A DNA stretch of 64,000 nucleotides from the NCBI RefSeq assembly GCF_000701265.1, contig NZ_JNIA01000023.1, positions 124,001 through 188,000 of the forward strand. Reading direction: 5' to 3'. How positions within the stretch are numbered: the first letter of the stretch is position 1; the number at the start of each line of letters is the position of its first letter. Of this stretch, positions 26,959 through 37,736 are shown piece after piece. The stretch is from Legionella wadsworthii DSM 21896 = ATCC 33877. GTDB lineage: Bacteria > Pseudomonadota > Gammaproteobacteria > Legionellales > Legionellaceae. The notes beneath the pieces are model-generated. The model worked only from the letters and a program-made list of their open reading frames with translations. It made no database searches and was not told the origin of the DNA. A program made the position numbers and the translations under genes.

Positions 26959-27277
26959 ATTGTTCGTAACACCAGAAACCCTGCTGAAACGACAAGAGTA
27001 AATCAAAAAATAAGAGCTAAAGATTTTTTTTGTATGATGCTGAATGGTATGCAGGTTTATGGTATGCTTGGCCGCTTTTTTGGCCCATCACCCTGTTGGG
27101 CGTTATTTAACACACCCATAGGACTGTTTACAATTCACTTGATACGTTTGTAAGACCTTGATTTTTAAATGCTCGCATACATTTCCTTGTCAGTTAGCAG
27201 AGCATGAAATGAAGTACTTGCAAACAAGATAGTCAATTGTAAATAGTCTTGAATTGGGGTTAACAAGAGGAAGAATC
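26959..27277. other. 319-bp region between murF and mraY
   Basis: This gap is unusually long for a dcw cluster. It contains an 8-T run, a direct repeat GGTATGC at 27046-27052 and 27061-27067 (15-bp period), and a small potential hairpin (GCCCA...TGGGC). There is no open frame with a good start apart from the mraY leader. It probably carries the promoter for the mraY-ftsA run, but I see no clear -35/-10 pair. Confidence 0.3.
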
Positions 27278-28363
27278 ATGCTCTATTGGCTAACGCAGCT
27301 ATTTCAAGGGCAATACCATGCGTTAAGAGTTTTTCAATACCTAACTTTCCGATCCATTCTGGCTTCTTTGACTGCCCTCCTTGTGGGATTATTGTGTGGT
27401 CCTTTGATGATACGTTGGTTGAGAAACTTACAAATAGGTCAAATGGTACGTGATGATGGACCACAGTCCCATTTATCCAAAGCTGGAACACCTACTATGG
27501 GTGGCGTTTTAATTTTATTAGCAATTACTGTGAGTTGTTTACTCTGGGGGGATCTGCAACAATCCAGTTTATGGATTGTTCTTCTTGTCACTATTGCAAA
27601 TGGAATAGTGGGTTGGGTGGATGATTATCGTAAATTGGTATTAAAAAACAGTAAAGGGTTGCCCGGACGTTGGAAATATTTTTGGCAATCAATTATCGCG
27701 ATAATCGCTGTGATTTATTTATATATGCATGCTACTTTGCCTGTAAATACCCAATTAACCGTACCCTTTTTTAAATCCCTTACTATAGGTTTAGGTATTT
27801 TATTTCCTGTCTTGGGCTATTTCGTTATCGTTGGAAGTTCTAATGCAGTGAATTTGACTGATGGTTTAGATGGTTTAGCCATTATGCCTATTGTTATGGT
27901 TGCTGGTGCATTAGGGATTTTCGCTTATGCTTCCAGCAATTCAGTTTATGCTCCTTACCTAGGTATCCCTTATGTTCCTAATACAGGTGAATTAACTATT
28001 TTTTGTGCTTCAATTGTAGGCGCAGGGCTTGGTTTTCTTTGGTACAATAGCTATCCTGCACAAGTATTTATGGGTGATGTGGGATCACTCGCGCTAGGTG
28101 CGGCCTTGGGAATTGTGGCTGTAATTATTAGGGAAGAATTGGTGTTATTAATGATGGGTGGCTTATTTGTAATTGAGACTATTTCTGTCATTTTACAAGT
28201 GGGTTATTTTAAATATACTCATGGGAAACGCCTATTCCGAATGGCACCCTTACATCATCATTTTGAATTAAAAGGGTGGTCCGAGCCTAAAATAATCGTT
28301 AGGTTCTGGATTATTACGGTTGTTTTTGTGCTATGCGGATTGGCTACTTTAAAACTTCGATAA
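27278..28363 (+). CDS. mraY: MraY, phospho-MurNAc-pentapeptide translocase
   Basis: The start at 27278 ([11 protein letters not shown], 361 aa) has AGAGGAAG upstream and gives the standard MraY length. About ten transmembrane segments are visible. The conserved cytoplasmic motifs are present: GTPTMGG, the DDYRK region (WVDDYRKLV), [13 protein letters not shown] and [11 protein letters not shown], and the HHHFE motif near the end. It transfers phospho-MurNAc-pentapeptide to undecaprenyl phosphate, forming lipid I. murD follows after 11 nt. Confidence 0.97.
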   Translation: MLYWLTQLFQGQYHALRVFQYLTFRSILASLTALLVGLLCGPLMIRWLRNLQIGQMVRDDGPQSHLSKAGTPTMGGVLILLAITVSCLLWGDLQQSSLWIVLLVTIANGIVGWVDDYRKLVLKNSKGLPGRWKYFWQSIIAIIAVIYLYMHATLPVNTQLTVPFFKSLTIGLGILFPVLGYFVIVGSSNAVNLTDGLDGLAIMPIVMVAGALGIFAYASSNSVYAPYLGIPYVPNTGELTIFCASIVGAGLGFLWYNSYPAQVFMGDVGSLALGAALGIVAVIIREELVLLMMGGLFVIETISVILQVGYFKYTHGKRLFRMAPLHHHFELKGWSEPKIIVRFWIITVVFVLCGLATLKLR

Positions 28364-28374
28364 AAGGTGCATTC

Positions 28375-29706
28375 ATGGATTCTTCTTTGTATTTAGTTGC
28401 AGGGTTGGGTAAAACTGGATTATCGGTAGCCCGATATCTACAAAGAAAAAACAAACCTTTTGTCGCTTTCGATACGCGGTCAGAAGCACCAAGCATTCCT
28501 GAATTTAAAAAAGAGTTCCCAAGCATTCCCATTTATACCCAGCATCTTCCTGATGAAGTGTTAACTCAATTGTCTGATATTGTTGCAAGCCCGGGTTTGC
28601 CCCTAGACACTCCTTTGTTAAAAACGGCCATGCAAATGGGTATTGCGGTTTACGGTGATATAGAGTGCCTGGCTCGAGAAATTAATGCTCCCGTAATTGC
28701 AATAACTGGAACCAATGGAAAATCCACAGTCACTACTTTAGTAGGCGAAATGGCCAAGCAGGCAGGATATAAAGTAGCTGTAGCTGGGAATATAGGTACT
28801 CCAGTTCTCGATATGCTAGATGATGGGCATCAATATGATTTGTGGGTTTTAGAGTTATCAAGTTTTCAATTGGATTTAACTTATTCTTTAGCGCCTGTTG
28901 CTGCAACCATTCTCAATGTGACTCCTGATCATCTTGACAGGCATCATACTATGGAGTCTTATATTCAAGCCAAACAGCGTGTGTATCATCAGTCTCAAGT
29001 CGCCCTATTTAATCGAGATGACCCATTTACTGTCCCTAATTCAAGCACAAGCTCTATTTCTTTTGGTATCGATATCCCTGTAAACAATAATTGGGGTTTG
29101 AAGACTCAAGATAATAAGATATATTTGGCTAAGGGTAGTGATTGTATTTTACCTGTAGAATCGCTATTGATAAAAGGAGTACATAATTGGCTTAATGCAC
29201 TTGCTGCTTCTGCATTAGCCGATGCTGCAGGCGTATCACAACAATATATTACAGACGTGTTGACATCCTTTGCGGGGTTGCCCCATCGTTGTCAATGGGT
29301 GAGAACTCTTGGAGGAGTTGATTGGATTAATGATTCTAAAGGGACTAATATAGGGGCTACCATCTCTGCTATTAATGGAATAGGAGGTTCTATGCAAGGG
29401 AAAATTGTACTGATTGCAGGTGGACAAGGAAAGGGTGCTGATTTTAGTGAATTGGCTCAACCTATAGCGGATTATGTCAGATCAATTATTTTATTTGGTG
29501 AGGATGCCGATAAAATAGAAGCTGCTTTAGCAAATGTAGTACCCATAGCACGTGCTTCTTCATTGGATAAAGCAGTAGCTGTTGCTAAATCGCAAGCAAA
29601 ACCGGGCGATGTTGTTTTATTGTCTCCTGCGTGTGCCAGTTTAGATATGTTCCGTGATTTTAACCATCGGGGCGAATCATTTGCTTCTTTAGTCAATGGA
29701 TTGTGA
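28375..29706 (+). CDS. murD: MurD, UDP-MurNAc-L-Ala:D-Glu ligase
   Basis: The start at 28375 (MDSSLYLVAGLGKTGLS, 443 aa) is preferred; an upstream in-frame ATG at 28333 lies inside mraY and lacks homology. The Rossmann N-domain (GLGKTGLSVARYL), the ATP loop GTNGKSTVTTL, the central HLDRH motif and C-terminal ligase signatures (WINDSKGTNIGAT, LLSPACASLDMFRDF) are all present. It adds D-glutamate to UDP-MurNAc-L-Ala. The ribosome site AAAGGTG lies 7-8 nt upstream, and ftsW follows after 3 nt. Confidence 0.96.
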   Translation: MDSSLYLVAGLGKTGLSVARYLQRKNKPFVAFDTRSEAPSIPEFKKEFPSIPIYTQHLPDEVLTQLSDIVASPGLPLDTPLLKTAMQMGIAVYGDIECLAREINAPVIAITGTNGKSTVTTLVGEMAKQAGYKVAVAGNIGTPVLDMLDDGHQYDLWVLELSSFQLDLTYSLAPVAATILNVTPDHLDRHHTMESYIQAKQRVYHQSQVALFNRDDPFTVPNSSTSSISFGIDIPVNNNWGLKTQDNKIYLAKGSDCILPVESLLIKGVHNWLNALAASALADAAGVSQQYITDVLTSFAGLPHRCQWVRTLGGVDWINDSKGTNIGATISAINGIGGSMQGKIVLIAGGQGKGADFSELAQPIADYVRSIILFGEDADKIEAALANVVPIARASSLDKAVAVAKSQAKPGDVVLLSPACASLDMFRDFNHRGESFASLVNGL

Positions 29707-29709
29707 TTA

Positions 29710-30885
29710 ATGCGGCCAAGACATGTGAACCAAAGGGGTAAACCGGTTAGTAAACCTATTTCACTCTATGATAAGTGGTTAATTAGTGTCGTCATTGGAT
29801 TGCTCATTATCGGGCTAATGATGGTTGCCTCAAGCTCGGTGATGATTTCTACCAAATATTTCCATCAACCTTTTCATTTTTTAATTCGCCAAGCATGCTA
29901 TTTATTTGCAGGTTTGATGATTGCACTTGTAGTAATCAGAACTGACAGTAGCATTTGGGAACGGGTCAGTATGCCCATGCTGCTAATTTGTCTGGTGCTG
30001 TTACTTATTGTTTTAATTCCTGGAATAGGCCGTATTGTCAATGGAAGCCGCCGATGGTTGGCATTAGGGCCAATAGGAGTCCAAGTATCTGAGCTCGCAA
30101 AGCTCACCATGATTTTTTATCTTTCTGGTTATTTAGTGCGGCAACAAGAGGCGGTTGGAAATAGTATTTTCGGATTCATTAAACCTATGGTGATTTTGGG
30201 AGTAGTTTCTTTCTTATTATTACTAGAGCCCGATTTTGGTGCTACAGTGGTTATTTCAGGAACCGTTATGGCCATGCTATTTTTAGCCGGTGTGAAATTA
30301 CGTTATTATATAGGCTTGATGATTGTAGTCATGGGCGCATTGGCTTGTTTAGCTGTTTCCTCTCCATATCGGCTTGCCCGTCTTACTGCATTTTTAGATC
30401 CTTGGGCAGATCAGTATAACAGCGGATATCAATTAACACAGTCCCTGATCGCATTTGGACGAGGTGGATGGTTTGGTTCAGGCTTGGGTGAAAGCATTCA
30501 GAAATTACTTTATTTACCTGAAGCACATACGGACTTTTTATTTGCGGTATTGGCTGAAGAACTAGGGCTCATAGGTATATTAATGGTTCTGACGTTGTAC
30601 AGTATATTGATCATGAGGGGTTTGATTATTGCATACCATGCGTATATACAGGAGCGGTTGTTTGCTTCCTATACAGCTTATGGTCTGACGTGTTGGTTGG
30701 GGTTCCAAGCAGCGATCAATATGGGAGTGAACTCGGGTTTATTACCGACTAAGGGATTAACTTTACCACTCATGAGTTATGGTGGTGCAAGTATGGTTAT
30801 CAATTGTATTGTAATTGCGTTATTATTGCGCATTGATCATGAAAATCGTTGGCAGGCTCTCGGATTGGGGCCATTGTCAGCATAA
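29710..30885 (+). CDS. ftsW: FtsW, septal SEDS glycosyltransferase
   Basis: A 391-aa SEDS-family protein with about ten transmembrane helices. FtsW/RodA signatures are seen: GSRRWLALGPIGVQVSELAK, LEPDFGATVVI, AHTDFLFAVLAEELG and KGLTLPLMSYGGASM. It polymerises lipid II at the septum with its partner PBP3 (FtsI, not in this window). The start follows the murD stop by three bases with no clear ribosome site, so translation is probably coupled. The gene directly downstream is murC; murG is missing from its usual place. Confidence 0.95.
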   Translation: MRPRHVNQRGKPVSKPISLYDKWLISVVIGLLIIGLMMVASSSVMISTKYFHQPFHFLIRQACYLFAGLMIALVVIRTDSSIWERVSMPMLLICLVLLLIVLIPGIGRIVNGSRRWLALGPIGVQVSELAKLTMIFYLSGYLVRQQEAVGNSIFGFIKPMVILGVVSFLLLLEPDFGATVVISGTVMAMLFLAGVKLRYYIGLMIVVMGALACLAVSSPYRLARLTAFLDPWADQYNSGYQLTQSLIAFGRGGWFGSGLGESIQKLLYLPEAHTDFLFAVLAEELGLIGILMVLTLYSILIMRGLIIAYHAYIQERLFASYTAYGLTCWLGFQAAINMGVNSGLLPTKGLTLPLMSYGGASMVINCIVIALLLRIDHENRWQALGLGPLSA

Positions 30886-30894
30886 GGGGGCTTT

Positions 30895-32304
30895 GTGGGT
30901 AATTCAGGACAATTTATTTCTTCAAGGATGGGCTGTGTAGAACAAATACATTTTGTTGGAATTGGTGGCGTAGGGATGTGTGGTATCGCTGAAGTATTAC
31001 ATTATCAAGGATATCGTATTACCGGCTCTGATGTAGGTGAAGGCAGTACAGTTCAAAGGTTAAAATCTTTAGGAATTCCTGTTTATTTAGGGCATAAAGC
31101 GGAACATATAAAAGGTGCCGATGTAGTGGTTCGCTCTTCCGCTGTAGGGATGAATAATCCTGAAATTGTGGCGGCGCGTGAGCAAATGATTCCAGTAATC
31201 CCACGGGCAGCCATGCTTGCTGAGCTGATGCGCTTTCGTCATGGTATTGCCGTAGCCGGAACCCATGGCAAAACGACAACAACCAGTTTGGTAAGTAGCC
31301 TATTGGCGGAAGGTGGATTGGATCCAAGTTTTGTTATTGGTGGAAAGTTAAACAGCTTAGGGGTTAATGCTCAATTGGGGCAATCTCCCTATTTTGTAGT
31401 AGAAGCCGATGAAAGCGATGCGTCATTTTTATTTTTAAAGCCCATGATGGCTATAGTGACCAATATTGATGCAGACCACATGGATACATATGAGAATAAT
31501 TTTGAAAAATTAAGAACGACTTTTCTCGAGTTCTTACATCATTTGCCCTTTTATGGTTTAGCAGTAGTATGCATTGATGATCCAGAGGTTCGCAAAATTC
31601 TGCCCGCCATTGAACGGCCTACTTTGACCTATGGATTTACAGAAGAAGCGCATTACCGGGCAATAAACTGGAAACAAAACGAACTAGTGAGTGAGTTTAC
31701 AGTGGTGCGGCCAGTCCCTTATTCTCAATTAAACATTCAATTTCAATATCCAGGTCGTCATAATGTATTAAATGCATTAGCATCCATTGCTATTGCCACT
31801 CAATTAGGCGTGGATGATGCATCAATTATTCGTGCTTTAGCAAAATTCCAAGGAGTAGGGCGCCGCTTTCAAATGTTGGGTGAGAAAAAGTTTGAAAATG
31901 GTTCAGCACTAATTGTCGATGATTACGGTCATCATCCTCAGGAAATTCTATCCACAATAGATGCTTTTCGTCACGTTTGGCCGAACAAACGTCTCGTACA
32001 TGTATTTCAACCGCACCGCTATACCCGGACTCAATCTTTGCATGAGCAATTTGTGAATGTATTAAGTCTTGCGGATGAATTGTTCTTATTCGATATTTAT
32101 TCTGCCGGTGAACCAGAAATTCCTGGGGTGTCCAGCGAAAGCCTGGCACAGAAAATTAGAGGCAAAGATAAAAAAGTAACTCTTGTAAATGAAATATCGC
32201 TTAAATCCAATCTAAATCAATTAGTCAAAGATGGGGATGTAATTCTGATGCAAGGGGCTGGAAGTATTGGTCAAATTGCTGTGAACCTAATGAAAGAATC
32301 GTGA
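30895..32304 (+). CDS. murC: MurC, UDP-MurNAc:L-Ala ligase
   Basis: A 469-aa ligase starting at GTG 30895, which has AAGGGGG four bases upstream. The N-domain carries HFVGIGGVGMCGIAEVL, the ATP loop is GTHGKTTTTSL and the central NIDADHMDTY motif is present. The C-domain contains IVDDYGHHPQEI and FQPHRYTRT. MurC adds L-alanine to UDP-MurNAc, the first peptide step. It sits nine bases after ftsW and is followed by murB after seven. Confidence 0.96.
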   Translation: MGNSGQFISSRMGCVEQIHFVGIGGVGMCGIAEVLHYQGYRITGSDVGEGSTVQRLKSLGIPVYLGHKAEHIKGADVVVRSSAVGMNNPEIVAAREQMIPVIPRAAMLAELMRFRHGIAVAGTHGKTTTTSLVSSLLAEGGLDPSFVIGGKLNSLGVNAQLGQSPYFVVEADESDASFLFLKPMMAIVTNIDADHMDTYENNFEKLRTTFLEFLHHLPFYGLAVVCIDDPEVRKILPAIERPTLTYGFTEEAHYRAINWKQNELVSEFTVVRPVPYSQLNIQFQYPGRHNVLNALASIAIATQLGVDDASIIRALAKFQGVGRRFQMLGEKKFENGSALIVDDYGHHPQEILSTIDAFRHVWPNKRLVHVFQPHRYTRTQSLHEQFVNVLSLADELFLFDIYSAGEPEIPGVSSESLAQKIRGKDKKVTLVNEISLKSNLNQLVKDGDVILMQGAGSIGQIAVNLMKES

Positions 32305-32311
32305 GAACAAA

Positions 32312-33223
32312 ATGAGTCCAACTGACAATAATTGTAGTCCTGTGACCGAAATTCAAGGCAACTTACTTTATAATGAGCCTTTGGCTGAGTATACGACCTG
32401 GCGTGTTGGTGGACCCGCAGCCAAGCTATACAAACCTAAAAGTATTACAGATTTGTCTTTATTTCTTCGGACGCTTCCCGCAGCAGAGCCATTGCTATGG
32501 CTTGGATTAGGTTCCAATTCTTTAATTCGCGACAGCGGATTTTCAGGAACAGTAATTGTGACCCAAGGATGCCTTAAAGAAATGGAGCTCCTAGATCCGC
32601 ATACTGTCAAAGTGGATGCCGGGGTATCTTGTGCAAGTATGGCTCGTTTCTGTGCTCGCCATGATTTATCAGGTGGAGAATTTTGGGCAGGGATACCTGG
32701 AACCATGGGAGGAGCATTACGAATGAATGCCGGTTGTCATGGCGGTGAAACTTGGCAATTTGTCGTTGAGCTGCAGACCATGACACGAAGTGGCGAAATA
32801 AAAATTCGTAAGCCTGAAGAATATGAGGTGGCCTATCGCCATGTTGTGGGACCTGTTGATGAATGGTTTATTTCAGCTACATTTAAGCTAAATCCTGGAG
32901 AAAAAGAAACTTCATTACAGAAAATAAAAGATTTATTGGCTCATCGGGCAAATACTCAGCCGACGAATGAATTCAATTGTGGTTCTGTATTTCGAAACCC
33001 TCCGGGAAATTTTGCTGCCCGTCTTATTGAGTCTTGTGGACTAAAGGGTTTCAACATAGGAGGAGCAGTGGTTTCTCCGAAGCATGCCAATTTTATAATT
33101 AATCATCATGGGGCAGCGAGTGCTGCCGATATTGAGGCATTAATTCATTTAGTACAAACTAAAGTTCGTGAGCAGACAACAATTGAGTTGATGCGCGAAG
33201 TTCATATTATCGGAGACCACTAA
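32312..33223 (+). CDS. murB: MurB, UDP-enolpyruvyl-GlcNAc reductase
   Basis: A 303-aa FAD enzyme of the shorter type II MurB class. The FAD-binding signatures are WRVGGPA and [13 protein letters not shown], then [20 protein letters not shown], and [17 protein letters not shown] contains the catalytic serine. It forms UDP-MurNAc with NADPH. The stop codon overlaps the ddl start (TAATG), so the two are translationally coupled. Confidence 0.95.
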   Translation: MSPTDNNCSPVTEIQGNLLYNEPLAEYTTWRVGGPAAKLYKPKSITDLSLFLRTLPAAEPLLWLGLGSNSLIRDSGFSGTVIVTQGCLKEMELLDPHTVKVDAGVSCASMARFCARHDLSGGEFWAGIPGTMGGALRMNAGCHGGETWQFVVELQTMTRSGEIKIRKPEEYEVAYRHVVGPVDEWFISATFKLNPGEKETSLQKIKDLLAHRANTQPTNEFNCGSVFRNPPGNFAARLIESCGLKGFNIGGAVVSPKHANFIINHHGAASAADIEALIHLVQTKVREQTTIELMREVHIIGDH

Positions 33224-34317
33224 TGTCCAAGCTTCTCAATCTAGTTCTGCTTTATGGTGGAAAATCAGGTGAACATGAAATCTCTTTAATTTCAGCTGCA
33301 TCAGTTCTTGCCCATTTGGATGCTGAGAAATATAACATTATTCCTATTGCCATGGATAAAGAAGGATTGTTCCATCTTCACCAATATCAGCATTTAGTAA
33401 ACTATAAAGAAAAACTTCCAGTAATCACTGAGCACTCCAAATCAATACCTAGTTTAATGAGTCATGGAGGCTTTTGTGTTGATGCCGATGTGGTTTTTCC
33501 AGTAGTACATGGACCGCTATATGAGGATGGATGCTTACAAGGTATGCTTGAGTTATCCGGCGTGGCTTATGTTGGTTGTGATGTACTTTCTTCATCCATC
33601 GGCATGGATAAAGACATGGCCAGACGCATTGTTTGTATTGACGGTTTAAAATCAGCAAATTATAAGCTCTTGTCATGGCATACCCCGGCAACCGACAGAC
33701 AGCATTTTTGTCAAGAAGTTGCTGAAGAGTTTGGCTGGCCTTTATTCGTTAAACCTTGCGCCATGGGTTCTAGCGTAGGCATTCATAAAGCCAAAAATAT
33801 GAGCGAATTGTTAATCGCAGTGAATGATGCATTGCGCTATGATGAAGAGATTTTAATTGAGTCCTTTATTGCTGGGCGGGAAATTGAATTATCAGTATTA
33901 GAGGGTGCAACACCAGGGGAAGAACCTAGAGTCAGTATTGCTGGTGAAATATGTGTTAATCATCCCGATGGTTTTTATTCTTATTCGGCAAAGTACTTGG
34001 AAAGCGGACAAACTGATTTAATCATTCCCGCAGTTTTAAGTGCAACATTATATGAGCAATTAAAAAAGGCTGCTGCAGATATTTTTATCCGCCTAAAATG
34101 TAAGGGGATGGCGCGCGTTGATTTTTTTGTTAATGACAAAACTGAAACAATTTACTTTAATGAAGTGAATACCTTACCGGGTTTTACTTCAATTAGTATG
34201 TATCCTAAATTATGGCAAGCGACTGGTTTATCCTATCCTGATTTATTGGATGAGTTAATTCGTATTGCAATGGTACATCAGAATTGCCGACAACATTTAG
34301 TAACCAATTATCTGTGA
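33223..34317 (+). CDS. ddl: D-alanine--D-alanine ligase
   Basis: A 364-aa ATP-grasp ligase. The N-terminus reads [20 protein letters not shown]; later come [19 protein letters not shown], the ATP-grasp segment [13 protein letters not shown], and MARVDFFV and [17 protein letters not shown]. It makes D-Ala-D-Ala for MurF. At 364 aa it has the length of DdlA-type enzymes, although its location between murB and ftsQ is that of ddlB, which is normally about 306 aa. It overlaps murB by one base. Confidence 0.94.
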   Translation: MSKLLNLVLLYGGKSGEHEISLISAASVLAHLDAEKYNIIPIAMDKEGLFHLHQYQHLVNYKEKLPVITEHSKSIPSLMSHGGFCVDADVVFPVVHGPLYEDGCLQGMLELSGVAYVGCDVLSSSIGMDKDMARRIVCIDGLKSANYKLLSWHTPATDRQHFCQEVAEEFGWPLFVKPCAMGSSVGIHKAKNMSELLIAVNDALRYDEEILIESFIAGREIELSVLEGATPGEEPRVSIAGEICVNHPDGFYSYSAKYLESGQTDLIIPAVLSATLYEQLKKAAADIFIRLKCKGMARVDFFVNDKTETIYFNEVNTLPGFTSISMYPKLWQATGLSYPDLLDELIRIAMVHQNCRQHLVTNYL

Positions 34318-34322
34318 GCGCC

Positions 34323-35054
34323 ATGAATAAAAATAGGGATGTTGGCTCTGGAAGTTTACGGTATATATTTTGGTTATTGATATTAAGCTTGAGTGCCATA
34401 TTCTTAGCTTGTCGGATAGGCTATTATTATTTATCTGATGCAGAACGGTTTCCAGTCACTACCATTAAAGTCGCTGCAAATTACCAGCATGTATCGCATA
34501 AAGAACTGGAAAAAATTTTAGAAAAATATTTAAGTAATAGCTTTTTTTCTTTATCGGTAAGAGCATTACAAAATGAATTGAATGAGATGAGCTGGATTGA
34601 TACCGCTACTGTCGAGCGAGTTTGGCCAGATACCTTAAAAATAAGGTTAGTAGAAAAAAAACCAATTGCGATTTGGGACAATGCGCTGATGGATGAAGAG
34701 GGCAGGTTATTTAATGAAGGGGCTGTACCTGAAGGTTTTAATTTACCCCACTTAAAAGGACCTGCATCTCAACAAGCAGAAGTCTTACAAGTTTATGAAA
34801 AATTGAGTAAGATATTGTCAATATATAGTTTAAATGCAAAAGGGCTCCATCTCAGTGATAACCAATCCTGGGTATTGATTTTAAGAGATGGCATAAAAAT
34901 TTATTTAGGAAAGAAAGATTTAGAAGAACGATTACTGCGTTTTTGTAAGGCTTATCCTGCAGTATTTGCTGAAAAAATAGAGCAATTGTCTAGCGTGGAC
35001 CTTCGATATCCAAGGGGTATGGCGGTGCAGTGGAAACAACAAACGGAACAATAA
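34323..35054 (+). CDS. ftsQ: FtsQ, divisome membrane protein
   Basis: The start at 34323 (MNKNRDVGSGSLRYIFW, 243 aa) avoids overlap with ddl. The protein has one transmembrane helix (about residues 12-34), a POTRA domain (FPVTTIKVAANYQHVSHKELEKIL) and a beta domain ending in DLRYPRGMAVQWK, typical of FtsQ. FtsQ recruits FtsB/FtsL in the divisome. Its stop overlaps the ftsA start (TAATG). Confidence 0.93.
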   Translation: MNKNRDVGSGSLRYIFWLLILSLSAIFLACRIGYYYLSDAERFPVTTIKVAANYQHVSHKELEKILEKYLSNSFFSLSVRALQNELNEMSWIDTATVERVWPDTLKIRLVEKKPIAIWDNALMDEEGRLFNEGAVPEGFNLPHLKGPASQQAEVLQVYEKLSKILSIYSLNAKGLHLSDNQSWVLILRDGIKIYLGKKDLEERLLRFCKAYPAVFAEKIEQLSSVDLRYPRGMAVQWKQQTEQ

Positions 35055-36292
35055 TGGCAAAAAAAATAGAAAAAGATATTATCACTGGATTAGATATAGG
35101 AACTTCTAAAGTGATCGCCTTAATTGGAGAAATCACTTCCGATGGTGCGATAGAAATTATTGGAATTGGACGTCACCCTTCTCGTGGTTTGAAACGCGGC
35201 GTTGTTGTAGATATTGAAGCCACAGTGAACTCCATCCAGCGTGCTGTTCAAGAAGCTGAGCTTATGGCGGGGTGTGAAGTAAGAACTGTTTATGCAGGAA
35301 TCGCCGGCAGCCATATTCGTAGCTTAAACTCACATGGTATTGTCGCCATCCGGGATAAGGAAGTATCGCAAGCCGATGTGGAGCGTGTGATTGACGCCGC
35401 GAAAGCTGTCGCAATTCCGGCAGATCAAAAAATTCTCCATGTTTTACCTCAAGAGTTTATTATTGATCAACAAGGCAGTATCCGCGAGCCTATAGGAATG
35501 TCGGGAGTACGGCTAGAATCCCGTGTCCATATAGTCACCGGCTCAGTTAGCGCAGCGCAAAATATTGTAAAATGCGTGCGCCGTTGCGGTTTGGACGTAA
35601 ACGATATTATTTTGGAACAACTTGCTTCAAGTCATGCTGTTTTAACTGAAGATGAGAAAGACTTGGGTGTATGCCTCATTGATATTGGTGGTGGTACCAC
35701 TGATATCGCCATCTTTTGTGGGGGCGCCATTCAACATACTGCAGTAATCCCTATTGCTGGCGATCAAGTCACTAATGATATTGCTATGGCTTTACGGACT
35801 CCTACAAAAGCAGCAGAATCAATTAAATTAAATCATGCAGTTGCACTGACCGAATTAGCTAATTCAGATCAGATGTTGGAAGTAACCAGCGTGAATGATC
35901 GACCAGGAAGAAAAATATCAGCCAAAGCTTTATCCGATGTCGTAGCGGCTCGTTATGAAGAGTTATTCACCTTGGTGCGAAATGAATTACGCCGTAGCGG
36001 CTTTGAAGATAGAATGGCTGCGGGTATTGTTCTGACAGGCGGTGCTGCCAATGTAAGAGGCGGTATTGAACTTGCAGAACTTTGCTTTGAAATGCCAGTC
36101 AGGAAAGGGTGCGCTCATCAAGTATCTGGGCTGGCTGAGGCAACAGAAAATCCTTCCTTTGCAACAGGGGTAGGATTGCTGTTACAAGGGTACCAGCAAC
36201 AATATGAATCAAACTACAGCGTACCTGCATTGAATGACAATACTCAAAGCATATGGGTACGAATGAAAAAATGGTTTCAAGGTAATTTTTAA
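35054..36292 (+). CDS. ftsA: FtsA, actin-like FtsZ tether
   Basis: ATG 35054 (MAKKIEKDIITGLDIGTSK, 412 aa) overlaps the ftsQ stop. The actin-like ATP-binding motifs are present (DIGTSKVIALIGE; LIDIGGGTTDIAIF; GIVLTGGAANVRGG), along with the 1C domain. The C-terminal amphipathic helix IWVRMKKWFQGNF is the membrane-targeting sequence. FtsA links FtsZ to the membrane and recruits later divisome proteins. Confidence 0.96.
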   Translation: MAKKIEKDIITGLDIGTSKVIALIGEITSDGAIEIIGIGRHPSRGLKRGVVVDIEATVNSIQRAVQEAELMAGCEVRTVYAGIAGSHIRSLNSHGIVAIRDKEVSQADVERVIDAAKAVAIPADQKILHVLPQEFIIDQQGSIREPIGMSGVRLESRVHIVTGSVSAAQNIVKCVRRCGLDVNDIILEQLASSHAVLTEDEKDLGVCLIDIGGGTTDIAIFCGGAIQHTAVIPIAGDQVTNDIAMALRTPTKAAESIKLNHAVALTELANSDQMLEVTSVNDRPGRKISAKALSDVVAARYEELFTLVRNELRRSGFEDRMAAGIVLTGGAANVRGGIELAELCFEMPVRKGCAHQVSGLAEATENPSFATGVGLLLQGYQQQYESNYSVPALNDNTQSIWVRMKKWFQGNF

Positions 36293-36379
36293 AGAGTTTA
36301 AAAAACGGCAGTAACTAATTTAATGAATTGAAAACAGCCGGATTAATAAAAAGAATAAACATGTGAGGGGAGCAGGGTT

Positions 36380-37573
36380 ATGTTTGAATTAATGGAAGGC
36401 CAACATCAAAGTAATAATAGTGCGGTAATTAAAGTAGTCGGTGTTGGCGGCGGCGGCGGTAATGCCGTCGAACATATGGTGGCGGAAAATATTGACGGAG
36501 TTGAATTTATTTGTGCGAATACGGATGCACAAGCATTAAGAGGCTCCAATGCCAAAATTCATATCCAATTGGGTGATGAACTAACAAAAGGCTTAGGCGC
36601 TGGTGCCAACCCTCAAATTGGACGTGAAGCAGCAGAAGAAGACAGGGATCATATTAGAGAAATATTAAGCGGTGCCGACATGGTATTCATTACCGCTGGG
36701 ATGGGAGGTGGAACAGGAACTGGTGCTGCTCCTGTTTTTGCCGAAATTGCTAAAGAACTAGGTATTTTAACTGTGGCTGTTGTGACTAAGCCTTTCTCGT
36801 TTGAAGGGAAACAGCGGGCTTTAGCAGCTGAAGATGGAATTCGCCGCCTGGCAGAACATGTCGATTCTTTAATTACAATTCCTAACAACAAGCTCCTGAG
36901 CGTTTTAGGAAAAAATATCAGCCTTCTTAATGCTTTCAAAGCTGCGAATAATGTGCTACTCGGTGCAGTCAAAGGGATATCTGATTTAATCACACGTCCT
37001 GGATTAATCAATGTGGACTTTGCAGACGTACGTACCGTCATGTCGGAGATGGGTATGGCCATGATGGGTACAGGAAGTGCTGTAGGAGAGCAAAGAGCGC
37101 GTCAAGCTGCTGAAGCAGCCATTGCCTCTCCTTTATTGGAGGATGTGAATTTTTCAGGTGCCCGTGGAATCCTCGTTAATATTACTGCTGGCCTTGATAT
37201 GTCAATCGGCGAGTTTGAAGAGGTAGGTGATGTGGTCAAAGAGTTTATTTCTGATGATGCGACTGTTGTTGTAGGAACAGTAATTGACCCAGAAATGACT
37301 GATGAAATGCGGGTCACAGTCATTGTGACAGGTCTTGGTGATGGAAGACAGAGACATCAGCAAGCACAGCCACAACAAGGTTACCGTGCACGTTTAATGG
37401 AGACGACACGTAGCGATGGCTCTTTAGATTACCAACAATTAGAGAGACCTGCAGTAGTACGTAAGCAAGCTCAATCCAATTTATCCTCTTCGATGAAGCA
37501 AAATAGCGACAGTGTTCCTGATGTGGACTATCTAGATATACCTGCTTTTTTACGTCGACAAGAAGAAGCATAA
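36380..37573 (+). CDS. ftsZ: FtsZ, tubulin-like division GTPase
   Basis: A 397-aa protein with the GTP-binding loop [11 protein letters not shown], the tubulin signature [20 protein letters not shown] and the T7 loop [15 protein letters not shown]. The linker is Gln-rich and the conserved C-terminal peptide [14 protein letters not shown] binds FtsA and ZipA, both encoded in this window. A strong GAGGGGAG ribosome site precedes the ATG. The 87-bp gap after ftsA may hold an ftsZ-specific promoter, but I saw no clear consensus. Confidence 0.97.
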   Translation: MFELMEGQHQSNNSAVIKVVGVGGGGGNAVEHMVAENIDGVEFICANTDAQALRGSNAKIHIQLGDELTKGLGAGANPQIGREAAEEDRDHIREILSGADMVFITAGMGGGTGTGAAPVFAEIAKELGILTVAVVTKPFSFEGKQRALAAEDGIRRLAEHVDSLITIPNNKLLSVLGKNISLLNAFKAANNVLLGAVKGISDLITRPGLINVDFADVRTVMSEMGMAMMGTGSAVGEQRARQAAEAAIASPLLEDVNFSGARGILVNITAGLDMSIGEFEEVGDVVKEFISDDATVVVGTVIDPEMTDEMRVTVIVTGLGDGRQRHQQAQPQQGYRARLMETTRSDGSLDYQQLERPAVVRKQAQSNLSSSMKQNSDSVPDVDYLDIPAFLRRQEEA

Positions 37574-37736
37574 TCCTTGATCCCTTCCTCTGCTTCAGTG
37601 TGGATGAAGGGGAATTTAAAGCTCTGCTATAAAAATTATTAGACTAAAGATTAAAATATTGTTACGATCACGAAGTTTTGCGTGCAAAGTAAAAATTTAA
37701 AAAAAATGATAATATGAGGAACAAGGTGAGCACTGA

